This document shows, piece by piece, positions 56,391 to 64,000 of a stretch of 64,000 bases of DNA (positions are counted from its first letter, which is position 1; the number at the start of each line of letters is the position of its first letter). Origin of the DNA: Yoonia litorea (lineage in GTDB: Bacteria > Pseudomonadota > Alphaproteobacteria > Rhodobacterales > Rhodobacteraceae). The DNA lies in NCBI RefSeq assembly GCF_900114675.1, contig NZ_FOZM01000001.1, positions 124,001 through 188,000 of the forward strand, written 5' to 3'. The notes beneath the pieces are model-generated. The model saw only the letters and a program-made list of their open reading frames with translations. It did no database searches and was not told the origin of the DNA. Both the position numbers and the translations under genes were made by a program.

Positions 56391-57551
56391 TCATTTCTTG
56401 ATGACACCGAATGCAAACGTCACCGCAGCTGTCAGAGCCAGAAGACCCAATGCACCAACGGGCAGCGCCCAAAGCCCGGTACTAACACCGAGCGCGCTTG
56501 CCAATGCTGATCCCACCGCAATGCCGAGGTAACTTGCAGACGAGTTGAGTGCGAGGACAAAGCCGTGGTGCTGTTCGGGCACCAAACCCACAAGACGGCT
56601 TTGTTGAGGCGTTGCGAACAGGGTGCCCATGAACGCGCATCCTGATATAACGACCGCACCCAGGTATGGCCCCAGATCGAGAAGCATCAGAGACAGAAAC
56701 GCAGCGAGACCACCGAAACTTGCCCAAACCAAAGGTTCGGGTCCAACGCGATCCGAAAGTGCGCCTGCGGCAGCATTCCCCGCGACACCTAGAATGCCGA
56801 ACAGGAGGATTGCGAATGGAAGGCCGCCTGCGCTGACACCGAACTGCTGTCCCAGCAATTCCCCCATCAGCGCATAGATGACAAACTGCGTCGAGAGCAT
56901 GCCCACCGTCCCCATAAGCAGCAAAACTGGTGCGAGGAGCTGTAGGTCTTCTGAGGGTTGTTTCTGTGCAGCATTTGATACGCCTGTGTCGCGGGGCAAA
57001 TAGATCGCTGCCAACGCGACAAAGAGGACCGCGGCCACACCTATGGCAGCAATAGCCCCGCGCCACTCAAGCCACAGCGTCAGCCACGTCGCAATCGGCA
57101 CCCCGCCGACGGTTGCAAGGGTGAAACCGGCGAAGACTGTAGCCAAGACTGCGCCGCGCCGGTTCGCAGCGACCAACGAGATGGCAAGCGCTGCGCTGGT
57201 GGGCGCTATGAGCGCACCGCCGATGGCGGACGCGATGCGTGCAACAAGCAGCGCTTGAAACGACGCTGCCAGCGCCGCCCAGATAAGGGAAGCTGCGAGA
57301 ATACTCGCGCCCGCAAGGATAAGCGTTCGGGGCGCAAGACGTCGCCGTAGTGTGAATTGCGCGAGGGGTGCGGCCAAGGCAAAGGTGGCAGCGAACGCTG
57401 TGACGAGCCACCCTGCGTCTGTTGGGTCCGTGGCCAGATCGCGCGTTAAAGCCGGTCCGAGGCCCAATATGCTGAGCGAAGTCGTGCCAATTACGAACAT
57501 TCCCAAGGCAAGTATCCAAGGCACGAGATTGCTGATTGTCTGTGTTGGCAC
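56391..57551 (-). CDS. MFS transporter, DHA1-type
   Basis: A major facilitator superfamily protein with about twelve helices in two six-helix halves. Helix 1 starts at NLVPWILALGMFVIGTTSLSILGLGPAL, and the loop 2-3 arginine motif is LRRRLAPRTLI. DHA1 drug or sugar efflux is a guess. I place the start at GTG 57551 (386 residues), which gives a normal MFS N terminus with GAGG upstream; an alternative GTG at 57611 adds 20 residues. Confidence 0.82.
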   Translation of the reverse strand: MPTQTISNLVPWILALGMFVIGTTSLSILGLGPALTRDLATDPTDAGWLVTAFAATFALAAPLAQFTLRRRLAPRTLILAGASILAASLIWAALAASFQALLVARIASAIGGALIAPTSAALAISLVAANRRGAVLATVFAGFTLATVGGVPIATWLTLWLEWRGAIAAIGVAAVLFVALAAIYLPRDTGVSNAAQKQPSEDLQLLAPVLLLMGTVGMLSTQFVIYALMGELLGQQFGVSAGGLPFAILLFGILGVAGNAAAGALSDRVGPEPLVWASFGGLAAFLSLMLLDLGPYLGAVVISGCAFMGTLFATPQQSRLVGLVPEQHHGFVLALNSSASYLGIAVGSALASALGVSTGLWALPVGALGLLALTAAVTFAFGVIKK

Positions 57552-57756
57552 AGAGTTACGGTCCTCATTGTTTTGGAAGGATGATGTCAGGATACACCTT
57601 TTGCCAAGCACCGAAACCCGACATTCGCTGCGCTACAGAACGTTGGAAGTATGGGCTCCAAGCGGCCCTCGGATACGGTGCAGCATCTCGTGATATGCTG
57701 GCCTGGTCAACGTCGGGTTGTCGTTGTGGAGGGCTTGGCGGATCGGAGGATCAGTC

Positions 57757-58388
57757 ATGGAAACACCAAACTTACCAGCCATTCGCGCGCTTCGACCTGC
57801 TTGGAACAAGGGTCGCATCGTCGGCCAAAAGCGCCCTCTTAAGCCGAAACATGTCTGGGCAATCCGCGTGAGACTTGAGCTCGCGGAGAACCATCGCGAT
57901 CTGGCACTTTTTAATATGGCAATCGACAGCAAGCTCCGAGGTTGCGACCTGGTCAAAATGAAGGTCGTCGATGTGATGGCTTCGGGTCAAATCGAAGAGC
58001 GCGCTTCGGTTCTTCAAAGCAAAACCCAGAAGCCGGTACGCTTCGAGATTTCGGAAGGTACCCGAGCCTCAGTCGAGAAGTGGATGGAAGACGAGTTGAT
58101 GATTGGGTCGAGTATCTTTGGCCGGGCCGCTTTCACGAGCGGTTGCACATCTCAACACGCCAATATGCTCGGATCGTCCGGGATTGGGTCACATCGATCG
58201 GACTTGAGGCAAGCGCCTATGGGACCCATTCGATGCGACGAACCAAAGTTACTCAGATATACAAGAAGACGGGCAATCTGCGTGCCGTTCAGCTCCTTCT
58301 GGGCCATACCAAGATGGACAGTGCGGTCAGATACCTTGGCGTCGAACTTGAGGATGCCCTAGCCATAGCGGAGGCTATTGAAATCTAG
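57757..58388 (+). pseudogene. Tyrosine-type site-specific recombinase, frameshifted
   Basis: A small (about 210-residue) recombinase gene broken by a one-base deletion near 58110. Frame 1 carries PNLPAIRALRPAWNKGRIVGQKRPLKPKHVWAIRVRLELA through KWMEDELMIGS; after the shift the other frame gives EYLWPGRFHERLHISTRQYAR and GTHSMRRTKVTQIYKKTGNLRAVQLLLGHTKMDSAVRYLG, including the His-x-x-Arg and the C-terminal Tyr region. One inserted G restores the family sequence (GSEYLW). The ATG 57757 has GGAGGA upstream. Confidence 0.85.
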
Positions 58389-58972
58389 AAACTTTGGGTC
58401 GCCTTCACGGGCGGCCCAGAGCGGACGTTCGCCAAATGGTACGCGCTGCAGCGCAACATCAAAGTATGCCTGGGTTTGGGTCATCTGTCAGAGTAAACGC
58501 TTGGATGTTCGTTGAAGCGCAATATTCGAGCAGGCAAGTTTCGTAGATTCCTCAATGCAATTCCTTTTCAACGAACCCTCATCGGGAGTTGGTCCGAAGC
58601 GTCCATTTCATACCGAAGAAATACACAAATTGCCCCGGTCTCGGATCTCTTAGCGCCGAACGACGGAATCGAACTATATACACAAGTATCTTCAAACCTT
58701 TCTCGCATCGAAGCGATGGCCATGAAGATCAAATCAGCAATTCGATTTTGAGCTTTGGTGGAGAGGCGGGAGGTTGTCAGGACAACTGACTGGTCGTGGC
58801 AGAGCCTACTTGGGCCAAGCCAACCACGACTGGACCTGCGCACAGCTGTTCTCATGCCGCTTCATTTCCAACCCAATCCACGGTGCAACTGAGAACCGGA
58901 GACCCGGAGGCCTCCGATCCAAGTGACGCGTCAAACCTCTGACGCGAGAGAGCAGCTGGGGCGTTACCGTCG
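58389..58972. other. 584-bp gap without supported gene
   Basis: Contains the dispersed repeat copy at 58412 and a short open frame on the plus strand (to 58751) that I do not recognise and do not support. TTTGGTGGAG occurs at 58754-58763, ten bases matching the left-hand att-like core at 38297. Confidence 0.5.
58412..58432. repeat. Dispersed intergenic repeat, copy 3
   Basis: Contains both halves of the family, CGGCCCAGAGCGGAC (58412-58426) and AGAGCGGACGTTCGC (58418-58432), and lies 24 bases after the recombinase pseudogene. Confidence 0.6.
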
Positions 58973-60193
58973 CTATGCCCCGATGATGTTGTGCCCGGGG
59001 CCATACGGGAACTTTGTAATGTCTTCGACGCCGTTATCGCCAATGACCAGAATGTCATGCTCGCGGTAGCCGCCAGCACCCGGTTGACCTTCGGGAATCC
59101 AGATCATTGGCTCCATCGAGACAACCATGCCGGGTTCCAGAACCGTGTCGATATCTTCGCGCAGTTCCAGACCTGCCTCACGGCCATAGTAGTGGCTGAG
59201 AATTCCGAAGGAATGGCCATAGCCGAAAGAGCGATATTGCAGCAGCCCTTCGTCGGCAAAGAAACGGTTGATCTCGGCTGTTATGCCGGAACATGTGGCA
59301 CCTTCCTTGATCAGGCTGATGCCGAGCTCATGCGCGGCGACATTCGCCTGCCATAGGCGCAGGCTGTCTGCATCCGGCTCGCCCAAAAACAGCGTGCGTT
59401 CCAACGCCGTGTAGTAACCCGAGATCATCGGAAAGGTGTTCAGCGACAGAATATCGCCCTTCTGCAACCTTCGGCTGGTCACGGGGTTGTGGGCACCGTC
59501 GGTGTTGAGACCCGACTGGAACCATACCCACGTGTCACGGTATTCGGCCTCGGGATAGGTGCTGGCGATATGGGCCTCCATCGCGTCGCGTCCGGCCATC
59601 GCGATCTCGATCTCGGTAGCGCCTGCGCGGATCGCGGCGTGGATCGCCTCTCCGCCGATATCGGCGGTACGTGCGCCGCCCTTGATCAATGCGATCTCTT
59701 CTGCGGATTTGACCATGCGGGCCTTCATCGTGTCGGAGGCGATGTCGATGAGTTCCGGGTCACCCAGCATCCGCATTGCGGTCTCGCGCGCGGCGAGTGT
59801 CATGTGGTCGCCCTCGACGCCGATCCGTTTGGCATTGCCTGTCAAGCTGGCGACAGCACGCCAGTAATTGTCGCGCTTCCAGTCGGTGTAAATCACGTTA
59901 CCCTCGACCGAGCGCCGCCACGGCTGGCCCGCGTCGATGTTTGCCGACACCGTTGTGCAGGCATCCTGAGTAACAACACAGCCGTAGGGGCGCCCGAACG
60001 AGCAATAGAGAAAGCCCGAGTAGTAGGCGATGTTCTGCATCGAGGTCAGCAGCACGACGGGGATGTCGCGGGTTGCCATGATGGCGCGCAGTTTGGTCAG
60101 GCGGCGGGCGTATTCGTCCTTGGAGAAGGGCAGTGGCGCCTTGTCGCCGTTGTGGCAGGTAAAAAACTCTGGCCGGTTGCTGAGGTTAGTCAT
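58973..60193 (-). CDS. Creatinase (creatine amidinohydrolase, M24-fold)
   Basis: A 406-residue member of the creatinase/Xaa-Pro aminopeptidase fold, hydrolysing creatine to sarcosine and urea. The creatinase-specific blocks are present: FLYCSFGRPYGCVVT, QPWRR and TDWKRDNY near residues 90-110, FQSGLNTDGAHNPVT with catalytic His235, ALERTLFL (Glu265) and VSMEPMIW (Glu361); the spacings match His232/Glu262/Glu358 of the Pseudomonas enzyme with an offset of three. DMSP lyase DddP shares the fold but lacks these blocks. It lies downstream of the ABC importer genes behind a terminator and therefore has its own promoter in 60194-60370. Confidence 0.9.
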   Translation of the reverse strand: MTNLSNRPEFFTCHNGDKAPLPFSKDEYARRLTKLRAIMATRDIPVVLLTSMQNIAYYSGFLYCSFGRPYGCVVTQDACTTVSANIDAGQPWRRSVEGNVIYTDWKRDNYWRAVASLTGNAKRIGVEGDHMTLAARETAMRMLGDPELIDIASDTMKARMVKSAEEIALIKGGARTADIGGEAIHAAIRAGATEIEIAMAGRDAMEAHIASTYPEAEYRDTWVWFQSGLNTDGAHNPVTSRRLQKGDILSLNTFPMISGYYTALERTLFLGEPDADSLRLWQANVAAHELGISLIKEGATCSGITAEINRFFADEGLLQYRSFGYGHSFGILSHYYGREAGLELREDIDTVLEPGMVVSMEPMIWIPEGQPGAGGYREHDILVIGDNGVEDITKFPYGPGHNIIGA

Positions 60194-60370
60194 TTTTGCA
60201 TCCTTGTCACATGCCGGACGCGTTGTCTGATGTGTCCGGCTACACGCCCCGGCGTACAGGGCGGGCAGGTCACATCAGGACCATGACAGGGGGCTGGGCC
60301 GCGACGCCATCGCGGCAGCTGTCACGCCTCACCGTTAGAAAATCGGCGCAGGCCGGTCAAGAAAAGAAAA

Positions 60371-60393
60371 CGCCCGATCATTGGAACCGGGCG
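60371..60393 (-). terminator. Rho-independent terminator of the ABC permease operon
   Basis: CGCCCG (60371-60376) pairs with CGGGCG (60388-60393); on the minus strand the stem is followed by TTTTCTTTTC. It ends the leftward permease transcript 24 bases after its last stop codon and separates it from the creatinase gene. Confidence 0.8.
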
Positions 60394-60416
60394 CTTTGAT
60401 AATCGTTGACTGAGGA

Positions 60417-61631
60417 TCAACCGGGTGACAGGCCCCGCAACCTTTCGGACCGGCGACGCAACAGCTCCACCGTGGTCAGAAGCAGGATCGAGATCGTCAC
60501 AAGGATCGTCGCGGCCGCCAGAATGGTCGGGCTGATTTGCTCGCGCAGGCCAGTGAACATCTGCCAAGGCAGGGTCTGCTGCTGGGCCGAGCCAACGAAC
60601 AGGACCACAACCACTTCGTCAAACGATGTGATGAAGGCAAAGAGGCCTCCCGAGATCACCCCCGGCAGGATCAATGGCATCTGCACGCGGAAAAAGGTGG
60701 TCACAGGGTTCGCCCCCATGTTGGCCGCCGCCCGTGTCAGCGAATTGTCAAAGCCTACCAGCGTTGCTGTCACCGTGATGATGACAAACGGCACACCCAG
60801 AACGGCATGCGCCAGAATGACCTTCACGTATCCAACAAATGATTGGTTTAGGCCCAGGTTCGCTTCCAGCCAGTTGCCAAGTGGCGCGTAGAAAAAGAAC
60901 ATACCTGTGGCTGAGATGATCAACGGGACGATCATGGGTGAGATCATGATGGCCATGATCCACTGACGCCCGGGAACGTGGCTCTGCGAAAGGCCGATAG
61001 CAGCCAGCGTGCCAAGGCTCACCGAGATCAGCGTCGCGATAGGCGCGATGATCAGCGAGTTCTTGAGCGGCACCATCCATTCATCCGTGCCGAGGAAATC
61101 CTCATAGTGCTTCAGCGAATATCCTGCCGGATCAAATGACAGCATCTCGGGCGTGAAGGTGAAGAAGTCTTCTGCATTGAAGGACAGCCACATGACAGGC
61201 AGCAGCGGAGCGATCAGGAAAAAGAACACAAGCCCACAGATGAACAGGAACGTATTGTACCAAAGCGTCTCGCGTGCCGTGTAATAGATGGGGACGTTCT
61301 TGCGATAGTCGCCCGTATCAAGCCAGTAGACAAACCAGCTCAGCACAGCACCAATCAGGGCGCCTGCGATTGCGCCGCCAAGGTTTGTCAGCAACAGACC
61401 GACAACGGCGAGCAAGCCGATCGTGGCCCAACGTCCGGCGGTGCGCGGCACCGAAAACTGGTGCAGCACATATGCAAGCGCAAAGCCGAACACTGCGCCG
61501 ATGATCACGCCGACAAACGGGCTGCCAAAGGCGTTGCCGACAACAAAACCGAATACTGCGGCAAGCCCCGCGGTGCAGGGCGCGGTGAAACTCATCAGGT
61601 TCGGGCGAACAATAGGTCCAACATATGCCAT
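60417..61631 (-). CDS. ABC transporter permease, PotC-like with N-terminal extension
   Basis: A 404-residue inner-membrane permease of the polyamine/opine-type importers. The conserved EAA loop is TRAAANMGANPVTTFFRVQMPLILPG (about residues 300-325), and six core helices begin near residue 130. The first about 110 residues hold extra hydrophobic segments rich in Gly/Ala (FGFVVGNAFGSPFVGVIIGAVFGFAL..), which standard PotC proteins (about 260-290 residues) lack. It is coupled to the other permease (stop and start four bases apart). Confidence 0.88.
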   Translation of the reverse strand: MAYVGPIVRPNLMSFTAPCTAGLAAVFGFVVGNAFGSPFVGVIIGAVFGFALAYVLHQFSVPRTAGRWATIGLLAVVGLLLTNLGGAIAGALIGAVLSWFVYWLDTGDYRKNVPIYYTARETLWYNTFLFICGLVFFFLIAPLLPVMWLSFNAEDFFTFTPEMLSFDPAGYSLKHYEDFLGTDEWMVPLKNSLIIAPIATLISVSLGTLAAIGLSQSHVPGRQWIMAIMISPMIVPLIISATGMFFFYAPLGNWLEANLGLNQSFVGYVKVILAHAVLGVPFVIITVTATLVGFDNSLTRAAANMGANPVTTFFRVQMPLILPGVISGGLFAFITSFDEVVVVLFVGSAQQQTLPWQMFTGLREQISPTILAAATILVTISILLLTTVELLRRRSERLRGLSPG

Positions 61632-61635
61632 TGGT

Positions 61636-63303
61636 TCAGCCTCCCAGCTTTACGTTGTCGATGCCCACGATCCGGTCATAGAGCCAGTAGAGCACCAGCA
61701 CTACGGCGAGCAGGATCGTGCCCAGCGCAGCCGCCAGACCCCAGTTCAACGAGCTGGAGATGTGGTAGGCGATCCGGTTCGAGATGAAGACACCATCGGT
61801 GCCACCCACGATCTCGGGCGTGATGTAATAGCCGATCGACAGGATAAAGACGAGGATCGACCCTGCGCCAATACCCGGGACCGACTGCGGGAAGTAGACC
61901 CGCCAGAAGGCCGTCCAATTCGTGGCGCCAAGGCTCTTGGCTGCACGCAGGTAGCTCGGAGGAATGGTCTTCATCACCGAATAGAGCGGCAGGATCATAA
62001 ACGGCAGCAGGATATGCGTCATCGCGATCACGGTGCCTGTGGCATTGTTCATCAGGATTAGGCGGTTCGCGTCATCCACAAAACCAAGCCAGACAAGGAT
62101 CTCGTTGATGACACCTTGCTGCTGCAACAGCACTTTCCATGCAGATGTCCGCACCAGAAGTGATGTCCAGAAGGGCAGCAATACGAGGATCATCAGCACA
62201 TTGGCTGTCCGCAGAGGCAGGTTCGCCAAGAGCCACGCAACTGGATAGCCAAGCAGGATACAGCTGCCCGTGATCACCAAAGACATCCACAGTGTACGGA
62301 TGAACAGCGTGATATAAATCTGCTGGTTCTCAGGGCGCATCTGCGCGCCATCAGGCCCCTTTTCCATATCAATGGCATTCAAGAAGTAGCCAGACGTGTA
62401 GTCGGGGCTGTAAATCTTGATCGTCTGCCAGACCTCGGGATCAAGCCAGTCTTCATCAAGATCCGCAAAGGCGTCGCGGAACATCAGATCCGGCATCTGG
62501 TCCAGATTGGCCGTGACCAGTTGAAGGTCTTCCGCATGTGGGCCGGAGTAGGCGTTGACGGCGGCAACCGTCTCGGGGTTGCGCAGGTCAAGTCCAAGGG
62601 CGGCATAGACGGCCTCCCATGGGTCGCGGGTCGAGATGTCGCGCTCTTCTTCAAGTGCCTCGAAGATCGCCCAGTCGGAATATGCGGCAGCTGTTAGCGG
62701 CAGCATTCCGGCTATTTCGTCGGACAAGGTCAGCCCGACGTCACCGTTGAATGTGTCGGGAACCATGTCGTTCCAGAGCGCGCGTCGCGCTTCCAGCAGG
62801 TCATTGCTGCCGGTGCCGGACATCATGGCATACCATGTCTCGCCATCCTCCAGCGCGGGGGCGATGTCTTCGATCGGGTCCTGCCATTCTTCGCCGACAT
62901 CATCGAGGTTCCGACCAGAGGTGCGGAACAGCGACGAGGTCCCGGTCTGTTCGTAGTTCAGGCGCGTCCCAAGCTTGGTGTGCTCCTTGGCTTCTGCCGC
63001 TTTGAACAGGTCAAAGAAAAGCGCCTGAAACACGTCTTCGGAAGGGGCTTCACCCGATGTTTGGTCCCAAGCCTGCAGTGCCGCCGTTGCTTCGGGCAAG
63101 GTGGCAGACACGATCTGGTTTTCGACAGACCGGAACAGCATGGTCGCGATCGGGATGATGAAGGTGATCATCACAAACAGCAGAAGTGGCGCGATCAATG
63201 CCAGCGCGCGGATCTTCTGGCGGCGCAGGGCGCGCGCGAGGCTCGTCTTTAGCGGCGTGCCATCAGCTGCAAGCATCGGGCCGGAGGATGTCGTATCACT
63301 CAT
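61636..63303 (-). CDS. ABC transporter permease, PotB-like with large insertion
   Basis: A 555-residue permease, about twice the length of PotB. A first hydrophobic helix (about residues 33-58) is followed by about 240 mostly hydrophilic residues (to about 300), probably periplasmic, before the core helices and the EAA loop (RAAKSLGATNWTAFWRVYFPQSVPG, near residues 475-500). The insertion may contact the binding protein. The gene lies between the binding-protein gene and the second permease; a hairpin at 63375 precedes it. Confidence 0.87.
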   Translation of the reverse strand: MSDTTSSGPMLAADGTPLKTSLARALRRQKIRALALIAPLLLFVMITFIIPIATMLFRSVENQIVSATLPEATAALQAWDQTSGEAPSEDVFQALFFDLFKAAEAKEHTKLGTRLNYEQTGTSSLFRTSGRNLDDVGEEWQDPIEDIAPALEDGETWYAMMSGTGSNDLLEARRALWNDMVPDTFNGDVGLTLSDEIAGMLPLTAAAYSDWAIFEALEEERDISTRDPWEAVYAALGLDLRNPETVAAVNAYSGPHAEDLQLVTANLDQMPDLMFRDAFADLDEDWLDPEVWQTIKIYSPDYTSGYFLNAIDMEKGPDGAQMRPENQQIYITLFIRTLWMSLVITGSCILLGYPVAWLLANLPLRTANVLMILVLLPFWTSLLVRTSAWKVLLQQQGVINEILVWLGFVDDANRLILMNNATGTVIAMTHILLPFMILPLYSVMKTIPPSYLRAAKSLGATNWTAFWRVYFPQSVPGIGAGSILVFILSIGYYITPEIVGGTDGVFISNRIAYHISSSLNWGLAAALGTILLAVVLVLYWLYDRIVGIDNVKLGG

Positions 63304-63374
63304 GTCTTCCCCGTCGGTAAATTCTTTGGTCTTGATTCCCGGCCTATGTTGGCCGGTTCGTCAGTTAGTCAGGT

Positions 63375-63400
63375 GGGAAGGGCCAACGGTGGCCCTTCCC
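63375..63400 (-). terminator. Intercistronic hairpin after the binding-protein gene
   Basis: GGGAAGGGCCA (63375-63385) and TGGCCCTTCCC (63390-63400) form an 11-bp stem with a 4-base loop, 14 bases past the binding-protein stop codon. No strong T-run follows on the minus strand, so it may attenuate or stabilise RNA, giving more binding protein than permease. Confidence 0.7.
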
Positions 63401-63413
63401 GAAGGTTGTTGGC

Positions 63414-64000
63414 TTATTGCGCCAGCCAAGCCTGGAATTTCGCGTCGATGTCGTCGCGATAGTCAGCCCAGAACTCGTAGTTGTAGAGGAACGTGTTCTT
63501 TGCGTTTTCCGGATCGGTCGGCATGTGCTGTGCCATGTCGATACCCAGTGTTGCGTGCTGACCTACCAGAGGTGCAGACGACAAGCGTGCAGGACCGTAC
63601 GAGATGTACTTGGCCTGATCTGCCAGACGCTGTGTGTCGGTCGCGAAGTAGACGAAGTCCAGCGCACGGGCCAAGCGGTCCTCAGGCAGACCTTCAGGGA
63701 TGATCCAACCGTCGAGGTCGAACACCTGCGCATCCCACATCATGCCGATTGGCTGCCCCTGCTCTTCGATGGCAGCGAACAGACGGCCGTTATAGGTCGA
63801 ACCGATGAAGACTTCGCCGTCAGCCAGCAGCTGAGGCGTGTCAGCACCCGCGGACCACCAGATCACGCTATCCTTGATGGTGTCGAGCTTGGCCAGTGCC
63901 TGCTCTTGACCTTCTTCTGTTGCCAGAACGTCATAGACGTCTTCCTTCGCTACGCCATCGCAAAGCAGAGCCCACTCAACGTTGTTGATGGGACGCTTCT
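63414..64000 (-). CDS. ABC importer substrate-binding protein, C-terminal part
   Basis: The C-terminal 194 codons of a PotD-like periplasmic binding protein; the 5' end lies beyond base 64000, so no signal peptide is visible. The visible sequence shows NNVEWALLCDG, IWWSAGADTPQLLADGEVFIGSTYNGRLF and LDFVYFATDTQRLADQAKYISYGPAR, which is typical of the polyamine-binding group (extracellular solute-binding protein family 1). It is the first of the importer genes seen and is followed by a hairpin and the two permeases. An ATPase gene is not in the window. Confidence 0.85.
   Translation of the reverse strand, partial: KRPINNVEWALLCDGVAKEDVYDVLATEEGQEQALAKLDTIKDSVIWWSAGADTPQLLADGEVFIGSTYNGRLFAAIEEQGQPIGMMWDAQVFDLDGWIIPEGLPEDRLARALDFVYFATDTQRLADQAKYISYGPARLSSAPLVGQHATLGIDMAQHMPTDPENAKNTFLYNYEFWADYRDDIDAKFQAWLAQ

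Noticed and set aside
58512-58751. 79-codon plus-strand frame in the gap
   Set aside because: No ribosome-binding site of note and no recognised family; would need a second part after a stop. Left as gap.
58973-60193. DMSP lyase DddP
   Set aside because: DddP is in the same fold and is common in this group, but the blocks FGRPYG, DWKRDNY, NTDGAHNPVT and ALERTLFL are those of creatinase.
59489-60286. 265-codon plus-strand frame opposite the creatinase gene
   Set aside because: Antisense to a creatinase with complete catalytic residues.

Overview
The window reads as a chromosome segment of a marine alphaproteobacterium of the family Rhodobacteraceae (Roseobacter group). The basis is gene order and protein character: ftsX followed by plsC, an L-malyl-CoA/beta-methylmalyl-CoA lyase of the Rhodobacter mcl1 type, accA, smpB, dapA, a katG/oxyR pair and polyamine-type ABC transporters with a creatinase. 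Assignments come from reading translations by eye; no database search was possible. No rRNA, complete tRNA gene, CRISPR array or replication origin was seen.

Layout. 0-18.5 kb is mostly housekeeping: cell division (ftsX end), phospholipid synthesis (plsC), fatty acid synthesis (accA), central carbon (mcl1), amino acid metabolism (tyrB-like, sseA, dapA), trans-translation (smpB), wall turnover (slt) and wobble-uridine modification (mnmD, with an mnmC-like oxidase facing away from it). 16-19.3 kb is a 5-oxoprolinase operon, pxpB-pxpC-pxpA, with a cupin gene as its last member. 19.4-23.4 kb is a compact divergent catabolic locus (metallo-beta-lactamase-fold hydrolase, antibiotic-biosynthesis-monooxygenase-type small protein, isopropylmalate/tartrate-type dehydrogenase, Gfo/Idh/MocA oxidoreductase, GntR/FCD regulator) with a perfect 14-bp palindrome in the divergent promoter. 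23.5-27.8 kb is an RND efflux pair. 27.8-31.1 kb holds katG and the divergent oxyR. 31.1-36.1 kb holds a LysR regulator divergent from dabB-dabA, an energy-coupled inorganic carbon accumulator, with a textbook LysR-type box between them. 36.2-38.3 kb is a TPR-sulfotransferase.

38.3-58.9 kb is accessory. It opens with a P4-type integrase element (integrase, an unknown coupled gene, an AlpA-like protein, a RepA-like ATPase and a small HTH protein resembling terminase small subunits). A six-gene detoxification-like operon with a divergent LysR regulator follows. Next is a 4.9-kb block bounded by two related dyad sites that look like recombinase core sites; it carries a P-loop protein, LysE, two VOC genes (one interrupted by an in-frame amber codon), HxlR and XRE regulators and a membrane-SRPBCC protein. 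Then come an ABC-F ATPase, a VOC protein, an MFS transporter and a frameshifted tyrosine recombinase. Short dispersed intergenic repeats occur in the gaps of this part.

58.9-64 kb returns to a metabolic locus: creatinase beside an ABC importer whose two permeases are both enlarged, with the substrate-binding protein running off the window end. Themes are envelope and carbon metabolism on the backbone, bicarbonate supply (dabAB) that could serve carboxylases, and stress or electrophile handling in the accessory part.
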